Source: Aptenodytes patagonicus
Taxonomy: Eukaryota > Chordata > Aves > Sphenisciformes > Spheniscidae
Assembly (NCBI RefSeq): GCF_965638725.1
Contig: NC_134961.1
Span: 1,240,001-1,304,000, forward strand
Reading direction: 5' to 3'
Length of the DNA: 64,000 bases
How positions within the stretch are numbered: position 1 is the first letter of the stretch; the number at the start of each line of letters is the position of its first letter. Below are positions 1 to 10,482 of the stretch, piece by piece. Under the pieces are notes generated by a model, which made no database searches, was not told the DNA's origin, and saw only the letters and a list, made by a program, of their open reading frames with translations. Made by a program: the position numbers and the translations under genes.

Positions 1-157
1 GGGCACGTCTGGGGACCCAGCCCTGTTGGGCTGCAGCAGCCTTGGCAGTACAGGGGGGGGTGTCATCTCCTGCGGCCCCCGAGGGTGCGTATCATGGCCA
101 GGGTGGGCTGCGAGGGGTGGGGGTGCTGGGCACCTGCACTGTCTCCCCCCCCCCCAG

Positions 158-1177
158 ATCAACCTGCTGATCTTCATGCGGATCCTCAAGGTGATCCTGG
201 CCAAGCTCCGTGCCAACCAGAAGGGCTACGCAGACTACAAGCTACGGTGAGCCGGGAGGGAGGGGGTGGTTGGTTGTGGATCCCCCCTGGTCCTGGGGCT
301 ACACCACCTCCACATCCACCTCCACGGCCACCTCCACCTCGCTCCTCCATCCTGCACATCATTAAACAACCATCCTGAGATTAACTAAGAGCTCGTCTCT
401 GCCTGCACCTGTGCCCCAGCCCTTTAGTACTCGCTGCTGGAGGGGTCCCCTTATACTCTTTCAGGCTGGCCAAAGCCACGCTCACCCTCATCCCCCTCTT
501 CGGGATCCACGAGGTCGTCTTCATCTTCGCCACTGACGAGCAAACCACGGGCATCCTGCGCTACGTCAAGGTGTTCTTCACCCTCTTCCTCAACTCCTTC
601 CAGGTGAGGTGGGAGCGTGACATGTCCTTGCTCTGCTCTGGGCACACCATGGAGCAAGAATTAGGGGGTCCCTCATCCAGCTCGCTCTCCCCATGGTGCC
701 CCAGCCTGTGACTGGGCTCAGGGAGGGGGACACCGGCTCTCCCACCCCCAGCCCTGTTGTTGAGTACGTGATGGTGCCTCCTGTGCTCTCTGAGGCAGTG
801 GTGACAGGGGGACCTTGGCCCCAAAAGCACCCAGAAACGACCTGGGGAGACTAAGCCCATCCCAGCCCCAGGAGAGGGGGTGGCGCTGGGGGCTCACTCC
901 CCTGCTCTCCCTCCAGGGCTTCCTGGTGGCCGTGCTGTACTGCTTTGCCAATAAGGAGGTACGTACCCGCTGCAGCTTCTCCTGCCCAGCGCTGGGGCTC
1001 AGCCCTGCCTCGGCCGGTGGCTTTGCCATCCCACCCCTTGCCTGCTCGGTCTGCGGGGAGGGCACGGCCAGGGAAAAGCCCCCGCTCTCTCCCCCGCCAC
1101 GGCAGGTGAAATCAGAGATGAAGAAGAAGTGGCAGCTCTGGAAGCTCGACCACCCGGTGCTCTGCTGCGCCCAGTAA
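158..1177 (+). CDS. GCGLR: Glucagon-receptor-family class B1 GPCR, 3' coding exons (partial; probably GCGLR/GCRPR)
   Basis: C-terminal part of a seven-helix peptide-hormone receptor that couples to G proteins at the plasma membrane; the 5' exons lie outside the window. Exons 158-246, 465-603, 917-958 and 1106-1177 join in phase; the 42-nt third exon is typical of the family. Seen in order: end of TM5 and ICL3 ([17 protein letters not shown]), TM6 with the PLFG kink and IHEVVF, ECL3 (TDEQTTG), TM7 with [14 protein letters not shown], then NKEV leading into helix 8 ([11 protein letters not shown]). The tail stops only about 23 residues after NKEV, much shorter than in mammalian GCGR or GLP1R. 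The sequence sits between GCGR and GIPR in similarity. The GCGLR assignment is inference: this locus carries no such receptor in human, and GCGLR is the member mammals lost. GCGR or GIPR are the alternatives. Confidence 0.72.
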
Positions 1178-3010
1178 TGCGGCGACCGGCCCCGCAGAGC
1201 CAGAGGAGAGGGGCTGCTGGCCGCGATGGGTGCGGGGGCCCGGCTGGAGGGCAGTGGGCCGTGGGGAGGCCGTGCTGCAGCAGCGCCCACCCGGGATGGC
1301 CAGGCTGGGACCAGTGTCTCCGCCGTGCCGCACCTGAGAGCACTGGAACTGCTGGAGGGGACGTCCCCCCGCTGCGGTCCGAGGGGGAAGCAGGCACCCT
1401 TGGCTCTTACCGGACATCGCTGCCCCCTCAGAAGAGCCTCACCTCGCTTGGGCTTGGTGAACTGCAAGGGGAGACGCGCCTGCTGCCGTCTACCGCTGCC
1501 TGTACACCATCAGCTACCTCTGTCGGCATCCACCAGACGTGCTCATGGGAAACCCCCTTCCCATCCGCACCAACCTGGGCATCTGCAGGAGGGGATCACG
1601 GTGGCTGGAGAGGGAGCCTGGCCATCGCCATCAGCAGAGGGCAAGCAGCGGGGAACGGGAGACCCGTCAGCCCGGCACCGCTGCACAGATCCGCTGCCCC
1701 ACTGCCCGGATGAACAAGCACCTCCTGCTGCGCCCTGGGCCATGCCACCACCGCTCCAATCCAGGGCATCACCTTCACGTTCTCCTTGCCCTAAGCAAGG
1801 ACCATCTCACCAACGCCCCGAGAGCTCCGAGACATCCATCCCAGAGTCATCCTGCAAAGCTCCTCTTCGTAGCGAGGTGGTGCTTCTGCACCTTCTCACC
1901 ACCCTCGTCACTGATACACGGCATCAGCACCTGCCGCCCTCCTTGCTGCTCTCCAGCTGCACAAAACACCAGCTTTCCAGCTCTCTGAGCTCCTCCTGCA
2001 GCAGATCCCCCCAGAGCCCCCCTTCACAGCGAGCAGAGCCCAGGCAGCAGGCACGCGTGTAGTTTCCCGTGACGCTCGAGCACCGACTCTTGTATTTACC
2101 CTATGCGTTAAGGGCAGCATTGTTTCTCCTGGTGGTGGTGGGGGAAATCAGAAGGGAGAGCGAAGGACTTTTGAGCATCAGGCAGCCTACAGCCGAGCTG
2201 GGAGCTGAGCCCAACCTCCCACATCCCAGGCCCAGCGGACAGCCCAGCCACCTCCCCCTTCGCAGCAGGGAGAGCTGTGCAGTCCCGGGCAGAAACCACC
2301 CTCGGCTCCGGAATCGTTTTGCTGACAAAAGGCCGGGCATTTCCGAGCCCAGCTGTGCAACAGCTGGGGTTCGAGATGTTTCCTTTCCAGCAGGGTGCCA
2401 AAACACCAGCTGCCCACCCTGGCCAAGCAGCCTGGTGAACCCTAGGAAACCCAGGAGCACCTACACCTCCGCCTTTGCAAGCGAAGCATCCGAGGCTGTG
2501 CGGTTCAAGCCGTGCTCTTCACGCACGGCTGCACGCATCTGGCTTCCTGCTCCCACCCTGGGACCGGCCCTGGTGCTCTCTAGTAAGAGCCGAGAGCAGC
2601 AGCAGATGCCACCCCCACCCCAGCCCCCCCCTTGCTCTTACCTTCACTAGCAGGACAGACGTGCTGCTGCGTCTGTTGTTCCTACCGCGCAATGCTTTAC
2701 CTTGCAGAAAAGGCCACTCCAGGAGGGAGAAAGCAGCTTTCACTCTCCACTAGATGCAAGTGGACACAGGTGGTTCTCCACCTCCAGCCCCCTTCGCTTA
2801 CGGGCTGGGGGAGAGCCTCCTGCAGGTGCAGTGTCTCAAGGAGGGTTGCCTTGAGCACAGAAAGGCAAGAGGCTGCGCCAGGCTCGGCGGCAGCCGGGTT
2901 CAAGGCTGGAGAGTCATGAAGGAGTTTTCCTGGATCGATGTAACCCCCGTGAAACCATTTTGCACATTTAACTCTTTTCAGATGTAAATAAACGTTTATT
3001 TTTCAGCAAG
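1178..3010 (+). other. GCGLR: 3' UTR of the glucagon-family receptor
   Basis: About 1.8 kb of GC-rich sequence follows the stop codon and ends near an AATAAA signal at 2987-2992. Several long open frames run through it on both strands, but none resembles a known protein. They look like a by-product of low TA content. Confidence 0.6.
2987..2992 (+). terminator. Polyadenylation signal AATAAA of the receptor gene
   Basis: A canonical AATAAA hexamer lies at the end of the long 3' UTR and is followed by a T-rich stretch (cgtttatttttc). It is the first such signal after the stop codon that I noticed on this strand. Confidence 0.6.
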
Positions 3011-4440
3011 CAGAGCATGCTGCTTCTGTCTGCTCTGAGGGAGGGAAACAGCTCTCGGGCTGCGTATGTGAGGGTACTAATTTGCACTTGAGCACACACG
3101 CTCCCAGTTACAGGGGTATTAAACAGGTACCCAGAGCCCCTGGCTCGGATAGCACCGTGTTCCCCTCTCTAGGATTACATTACGGGTTACACAAGGAGGA
3201 AAGTAGCAGAATAAAACACTTAACAAGATGGTGATAAACAGAAACAGCGACCCAAACCACACGCCAGCTCTGGTACCAGCAGAGCCGTCGCACACAGGCC
3301 GAGGGAGCAGGTAGTTTCTCCTGGACAGGAGTTGGATTGCTGTCTGGATTCTCCTCTGCTTCTTTGCCGGGTGCCGCAAGCTCCAGCAGCCCAGCACCGG
3401 TGTGTGTGCTTGGGGCACTGCTACAGGAGCTGATGCTGTAAGAGGCCACGCTGCCTCGGGAGGAGAAAGCTGGCCCTCTTCTCGAGATCCAAGGTAGTCT
3501 CCCTGATGACTCGGTGCGTCCTGTGCTTCCAGGCGCTCCCTGAAGTGCTGCTGTGTGCAAGACGGAGCTGAGAAAAGACAAGTAACAGTTCTCGCCACCA
3601 AGGACCTTGAATCACAGCGTGAGAGGGGAGCCGTTTCCAGTTCTCCCCTGGCAGTTTCAAAACTGGGTATGGAGACAGAAAGCCCTGGCTGTGCACACTG
3701 GCCCACTGCCGCTGTAGGACACGGCAGGGATCCGAGAGTGACTCTGCTCCACTCCCACCAGTCTAAACCCCAACTCAGCTTAATTTGTGTTGAGATACAC
3801 CAAGAGCTTTAGTTTTGACCGGAAAGAGATTTTTATGTTGCCCTATTTAAAACTTTTTGTGATAGCTGCTGAATGCTGTCCTCTGGAGCGCCTGTCTCTA
3901 GTGACAGATCAGAGGCTGGCTGAAGGTTTAGGAGAGCACAGTCACACCAAGAGTTCACAACGGGCTCAGACCAGAGCTGGGCACAAGATCAGTACTTCAT
4001 CCCGAGAGGAAAGTACCAGCACACAACTCAACAAGGCCTAAACTCATTTCTGAATTAGTGCAGAGACAACTTTTGTCACGCAACTGGGACCTTTTGGGGG
4101 CAAAAGTGGCAATCCCCAGCCAGGAAGGAGAGAGCCGAGCCCTCAGAGGAGCACATGCTTTGTTACCTATGCATGCCCTTCCTCTGCAGCTCTGGCGCTG
4201 CCTGACCCCATGAGTTCCCACATCAACCACCCAGCTAGTGCTACAAGGGCGTCACCTCCGACAGGAGCCAGGCAGGGCTGGGAAGCTGCGGATAAGGCAG
4301 CCCCAGACCCCTCAGCATGCGACCACCTGGGAGAGGGAGCTGGAATGCACTGTATGTATTCCCGATTGTCCTGAAATCAATCAGCGAGGTCATTCACGAT
4401 TCAACAACCCCAGCTCCCTCCAGAGAAACCCACACACCAG
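3011..4440. other. Intergenic gap between two convergent genes
   Basis: This stretch separates the receptor polyadenylation site from the ANKS3 3' end. The minus strand carries a 195-codon open frame (3119-3706) ending in a hydrophobic segment (VWFGSLFLFITILLSVLFCY). The other two minus frames are also open over much of the same stretch, so it is weak evidence for a gene. Nothing else is recognisable. Confidence 0.4.
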
Positions 4441-7075
4441 AAACAGGTTTTCAGTTTTTATTATTTTATCCAAGTCAGCAAATACTATTTTATTTGGACA
4501 GCCTGCCTTAGGGTAGGACCAGACTCCCTGCTGCCTGCACAGCAACCCTTTCAGCAATGTATGCTGTTTAAAGTCCTCCATTTAAGGGATTGCCTCCTCA
4601 GGTAAACACCATTCTATAAAGTCTCCTTCCTGGTGTCCCCCCTTGGGCTACTCTAGCACCCCTTTAAGCCTTTACAGCTGGGCTCCTGCAGCACCTTTTC
4701 TGTGGGGCTCTCCTTTTCCTTCATACGTACACTGCTGCATCTCACCCTACCCCTTTTTTCCCAGGCCCCCAAGCGTTACGATCTATTGGACGTACCATCT
4801 TATCCCCAAAACCCCTTTCTTCCACCCTATGACCCAGCAAAGCCAGCCCCAAGTCTGCGTAGTCCCTCCTTCCAGCCACCCGCTTTCCCGCACAGCCTAC
4901 CCAGCGCTGAAGGCATTGCTGAGCCAGGGCTGCCCTTGCTCTCCAGATGCTCCCAGGCCCTTTCGCTTGGGTTTTTGGGGTGTTTGGTTTTTTTTTTTTT
5001 TTTGCTTCTATGAAAACTTTTCCCCTTTCCCCACAGACATTATGCCTTAAATTCAAGCCTGGGCTTCCAAGTGCTTCACAGCACTGACAACACTGTACTA
5101 GTGCAGCCAGAAACACCGCCAAGGCTAGGGAGAGGGCAGCGCAACCTGCCTTGGCACTCCCCACCATTCCTCCAGCAACAGGGAATGAAGGACAAAGCCC
5201 AAAATACTCTTCCCAGCACAGCCTCAATACTCTGAGAAGCTTCAGGGACGCTGCCTTAGGAGAACTGGCTCCACCTCACCAAAACTAATTCTTCAGGGTG
5301 AAATCTCCTGCAGCCTTGTCCCACTGCCTGCTGCGCAGCTAGCACCAGACGCCCACGTGCATACACCCACGCCATTTCCTAAAGATGAAAAAATAGGGTG
5401 CCATGTTAAGTTTAAGAGAGTTAAACACGAGTAGAAAGCAGCACCCCACGGCTGAGCACGCTGCCAAGGACATACAGGCTGCCAGCAGGGCAGATTCACA
5501 TCAGAGTGGGCCATACCTGCCTCGCTGCCCCAGGACCGTCCCCCGGAAGCACAGATACACCCGTTCAGTGGGACAGTCAAACTAGACGTTACCTTTACCA
5601 AACGCAGACTAGCTTTCAAGCCTGCCTAAGTGGTCCCAGAGCAGCTGATCAGAAGGGGCGTCTAGCTCAAAGGATGGAGCCCAAATGGATTTTTGTATTT
5701 TGGCATCTGTGATCAAGGTCCAAAAAATTAAAACCGGAAGGAACACACAGTTTCTTCCCCTTCCCAGCAAAGAGAACACTCTTCCAGACTCATCAAGGCC
5801 ATTGCTCACAGACTTCAGGTTTTGTTGTTTGGGTTTTTTTTCCCCCTCAGGACTCAGCAATACACAGGAACAGAACGTCACTGGCAATCATTTTACATCA
5901 ACGCAACTGTCACCAGAGCCCTTGTGGCTGCCCGCCCAGCTCCAAGAGATGGAGCAGTCTCTCTGGGGAGGCAGCCTCTTCCTGCACCATTTGTCTGCCC
6001 TTTGAAAAGACCCACACCGCCCACACCAGAATGCCTTGGCAGGACTATTTCCAAACACTAAAGCCCAGAAACCAAAGGCAGGCAGTGGTTGAGGACCAAA
6101 GCTTTGCACCGCAGCTACATCTGGGACGTGATTTCTTTTGCCCATCTCCCACGTGGGAGAGATCTATCCCTCAGTTCTTGTTCTGCCTGCCTTGGCAGTC
6201 TGCTGCCTGCCAGAGGCACAGGAGACTGAACAGTCTCGAGCTCTTCCTTCTCTCTCATGTCCTTCCAGGGGAACATCTGCCTCGCAACCACTGTCAGTGT
6301 TGGGATCTTGGCACTGACAAACCAGCCTGCAAGTCTCTGCTGTAAAGCATTTACCACAAAAACGAGTTCTTTGGGACTGAATAACATGATCACAAACAAC
6401 CCCTGAGGGGGGCCAAGAATCTGAACCGAACCAGGGTGGGCTGGTTGGAGGGAGAGGTTTTGAAGCACAGACTTGGGATGGCAGTAGAGCAGACATTCCT
6501 GCTAGAGATTAGGGCTGCATGAGTTTCACTGCAGCTCAACGAACCAAACATTACAAACTCTACTCACTTTACCCATCCACAACAAACCTGCCTTCCTTAT
6601 TGCCTCAGATACATTTTCTGGGTCAGCTCCTGAGCAATCCACATGGCATGGAAGGGGCCAGGGCAAGCGTCAGAGGCCTTGGGGAGGTAGGACGTGGAAC
6701 AGGATAATTGATTGCTGTGGGTAACTGTCAGCTTTCTACCACCACACAGCCCTGAATGACAAGGGCTGCAGGAAGCTTAAGGCAGAAAAACTTTTTGGGC
6801 TCAGTGCTTCTCCTCTTAACCTAACCTTTTGGTATGAACAACAATGATCCTGGGAACCCAGACAAGAGTCAGGCCCAAAGAGCTGCTGGGTTGTTGTCTT
6901 CTGCTGTCCCTCGTTCTCCCAGGCACGTTCTCTGATGGCTGAGACCTTCTTCCACGCATCCACCAGCTGCTGTGGCACTCCCAGCAGAGCTGCGGTGCTG
7001 CCAGCACGGCCCTCGCGCTCATTCTCCCAGGCACACTCAGCTTCCGGGTGGAACAGTCACCCGACGTCAGTATTC
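4440..7075 (-). other. ANKS3: Candidate ANKS3 3' UTR terminal exon
   Basis: A very strong minus-strand acceptor (a long T/C tract, then TTTTTTTCCAG) at 7076-7110 opens an exon at 7075. It matches a GTGAGT donor at 7324-7325, just downstream of the ANKS3 stop. The exon would be 3' UTR, because the joined frame is already closed. One of its frames (about 6736-7060) reads coding-like, with AWENE occurring twice. The plus strand of this stretch shows only a poly-T run at 4987-5003 and short chance ORFs. Confidence 0.45.
4457..4494 (-). terminator. ANKS3: Candidate ANKS3 polyadenylation signals
   Basis: Two AATAAA hexamers on the minus strand (4489-4494 and 4457-4462) lie downstream of the ANKS3 3' exon. 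They are the most plausible end of its transcript. The assignment rests on position alone, and a nearer signal could be used. Confidence 0.4.
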
Positions 7076-7337
7076 CTGGAAAAAAACAGGAAGAAAAAAA
7101 AAAAGGACAGTCACCCTTTCAATGGGGCAGAGGGAGAAGGGGACTAAGGATTTTCCAAAGGGAAAACCAAACAGAGGGCACATAAGGACTAGTTAGAGTA
7201 GAGCCTCAGCGTGCAGGCTATGAGCGAGCACTGGGCACAAGCAGCAGATGGCTGTTACTTGCTGCGAGGAATGATGTCCCCCTCAATGCCACAGCCCTCT
7301 GTGGCTGTCATTAGTTCCCACTCACCCTCCTGCTTTG

Positions 7338-10300
7338 TTATGGCTCTAGCCAGCTCTGCCCGCTCTGCCCCGGGGCCTGGAGCCTTTGGAGGTTTTGAGT
7401 CACAGTCTGCAGAGCTTTTCCTAAGGGCAAACCAAAAGGAAAAAAATCAGTGTTAGCAATAGGCCAGCAAGCGGTAAAGACCAGGCTGCAGTCTGCCGTC
7501 AGCCACTGTTTTCCTGCCTCCGTGCTGCCTTCTTCCCCGCAGCTTCCAGTGCCCTGAAAACAGGAGTGTCTCTGCTCTCTGACTGCCTGCTGCTGGGATA
7601 AGCTCCTGTCATCAGGAGAACAGGCCACAGGCTTTGGGAACCACTTCACAAGCAGCTCTGACCACTGAGCAGAAGAGTTGCGGGGGGGGACACGTACCCC
7701 CTTCTCTCAGCCCAGACCTGTCAGCAGAGGATGAGGCAGAGCCCAAGATCGGCAGTGAGATTAAGTGCAAGAAAATGCCAGCACCAACTTCAGAGCCTGC
7801 AGACTTCCCTGAATGAGGAGGGACTGTTAGGTCCCTCCAACCTACCACTGCCAAATCATCAAAAACCTGCCCAGCCATGCCTCCCCTCCAGCACAACGGT
7901 CGCTCCATGTGGCCAGAGTCCTCCCCCACCTTACCCATTTCTCCCACACGCTCTTCTAGGACAGCTGACAGCTCAGGCAAGCTCAGAGACTTCAAGGAAG
8001 GTGGCCATCCTTCCAGCACTGCAAGAAAGAGGAACCACACATTTAATCAATCTGCACGCTTTCTGTGACACAGCAGAGACAGACAAGGGTTTGGTGTTGC
8101 TGTGAAGCATCCATACCCAAAGCGGTTCCAGTTAGGGGTCCTGTGTCACGTGTGAAGAGAGCTGGAACTGCCTGTGACAAACCGAGGGGTTTTTCTGGCA
8201 ATTCTACCACTTAGGAATTTATTTATTTTTTTTTTTTAATACTGGCTGGGTTATATATTAAGAGAATCTCAAAGAGATTAAGTGTAATGGACAGAAATCA
8301 ACAGGATCTCTACTTGTCTCACTTTTAAGACACGAACAGCAAAGAGCACATCTCTGGAAGCACGTCACGGGCAGCAGGATCATTTGCTAACTCCTCGTGA
8401 CAAGGAGCTGGTGGGCCAAGCCTGCCCAGCCGTGTACAGCAGTTTGCCCCACGGACCGAACAGCACAATCCCCCAGACTGGGTTAGGGAACCAACCATGG
8501 CTTCTGATTCAGACCTCGCTCTACTGCACAGTGCGGTAACACACCCGAGGTGCCCACAGGCTGCCAGCATAGGAAGGGTAAGCCACAGGCCAGTGAAGCA
8601 GGGCTGCCACTGGGTGCCTGTGCTACAGCCTTGCATTTTTAGCCACAAACACCTGCCAGACCCCAAAACTTCCGACTTGCTCCTGCAACTGCAGCTGAGA
8701 AACTCTGCTGCAGTTAAAGTCCAAACGCCCCAAGTGCTTTAAATGCTTTCCCTGAGCAAGAATTTTTACATTAAATTTAAGGGTTTGGCTGCTCATCTGT
8801 TTCCAAATCACTTCTAACTTCATCCTTTCAGCAATGAAAGACAAGCATGTGGCTTGCTCTGGGGTGTCCTGCTGTTTACCCACTCCTTGCACCCATTTGT
8901 GTAGTTTGATAAGCTGTTCCTTACCCGGACGCTCACCAGGCCGCCTGCTCTCACTGGTTCCCAGCTGCACCTTTGCGTCCAGCACTCTGCTGACTGCCTG
9001 CTCTTGGGTTAGCCGGGAGGACAGCTCTGCTTGACAGGATCTGCCAAACAAGACAAAGCCCATCAGAAGCGCGCAGGGACACTTCTTGGAACAACATGCC
9101 GGTCTGTGCACTCCTACATCCTGCAAGTACCTGCTTGGGGTGCCGAGGGACCGCATCTAACGCCCTGGGTTACAAACTGCTCCTTGTTCCTTCCCAGGAA
9201 GAGGAAGACGTGCCCCAGACAAAGCTCGGGGCGCTCTCCACTGTGCCCCATCTCCACAGCAATCTCTGCCCCTGTCCACAGAGGAGCTGCGGGGGGAGAA
9301 GAGAAGGAGGGGGCAGGGTGAGCAGTAGAAAGCCCAAGCCAGGGGCTGCGCCTGGTTTATATGAGAATCAAGCCTGATCCAAGGTTTCTAATGGGCAAAT
9401 GAAGCTACCTCAGGACAGGCAACAGGTTAAAGCAAGAGAGTTCTCTGGCTAACATCATCACACCACCAGTTCAAACAGTGTGTCCTCAGAGCATGACAGG
9501 GCCCTTCTACCAGACAGCCTCAGCATCTCAGTCAGGGGGAAAAGACAAGTGCTCTGCCCCTGGCAGCTGGGAGTATTGCTCTGCTGTCCTTCTGGAAGCC
9601 AATCCCAGTTCACCCTGGCTTGGCAGTGAGCAGGCCCCATTCCCTGTTGGGCCAGGAACTATAGCAGTAGGATTAACGCCACCTTCAAGGACGTGTCTGT
9701 TCTATCAGCGGACAGAACAGGACCCATGACAGGAGTCCAACTGGGGCAGGGAGAAAAGCACCACAAAGGCAAAGGTATATTAGGAGGTGGGGGAAGACAG
9801 AACTCAGAGGCAGTGGTGTGAATGAACAGGGCAGGTTTTTCTGTTAGGTGTCAGAGTTGCAAGAAAAGTATTCTCCACTAGGCAGGGCTAGACGTTGCAA
9901 GTCCTTTCATATGGTTTGGAAGTTAGAAACTCTTTCCTGCGTTCACCCCATCACCAAGTTATACTCTGGTCACTGGGTCTCATGTGAGCACAAAGAAAGC
10001 ACTTAGCCTTTTGGTTCCAAAGGAACTGAGTGCCTTCACCTTCTAGTTGAAACAGGAGCACTCAGCATCTCTGAAAAGTCAGGCCATTTATAGCTCGCGC
10101 ATCTGATCAAGGCTTCGCATCTGCTCACATGGCTGTGGCTTTCTACTAGAGAAAGTCAGGCAGGATCCAAAATGGGTTCAGATGTCTGGTGAGCTCTCCT
10201 GCCTTACCCTAAGCATCACCTGTAAGACTGCCAATGTGACCCATGATCTCTGTACAGCCCAAATCCCGTTTCCTAGTAGCCTCAGTGCCATTTCCTGGGA

Positions 10301-10482
10301 GTGACTTACTTGATCTGATCCAGTAGGACTCCAGCATCCTTGGTGATGGCCTGCGCCTCTCTGAGCTGGCACTGGATAGCATTCCAGGTCTCATCCCGCT
10401 CCATCAAACAGCTCTCGGCCACTGCACGCAGCTTCTGCTCCTGGCACACCTGGCCCTTCATCACCTCCACCTCTTCACACCT
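7338..10482 (-). CDS. ANKS3: ANKS3 coding exons 12-15: coiled-coil tail and stop
   Basis: Exons 10482-10310, 9040-8925, 8018-7935 and 7420-7338 encode residues 516-666. The first is a clear charged helix (RCEEVEVMKGQVCQEQKLRA, then DAGVLLDQI). The second holds LSSRLTQEQAVSRVLDAKV, the third SLSLPELSAVLEERVGEMG, and the last KALQTVTQNLQRLQ before the TAA at 7338-7340. These match the human tail in order. The last few residues (APGQSGQSWLEP) differ from what I recall for human. Exon 13 has two good donors 12 nt apart. Confidence 0.88.

Noticed and set aside
718-1467. 249-codon open frame on the minus strand
   Set aside because: It lies over the last exons and 3' UTR of the receptor, is rich in Pro, Ser, Gly and Arg, and is explained by GC-rich sequence with few stops.
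1226-2062. 278-codon open frame on the plus strand after the receptor stop
   Set aside because: It starts inside the 3' UTR, has low-complexity composition, and shares its stretch with other open frames.
4702-5013. Plus-strand Pro/Tyr-rich frame (YDLLDVPSYPQNPFLPPYDP) after a good acceptor
   Set aside because: It runs into a poly-T tract, has no partner exons on the plus strand, and lies in the ANKS3 3' UTR on the opposite strand.
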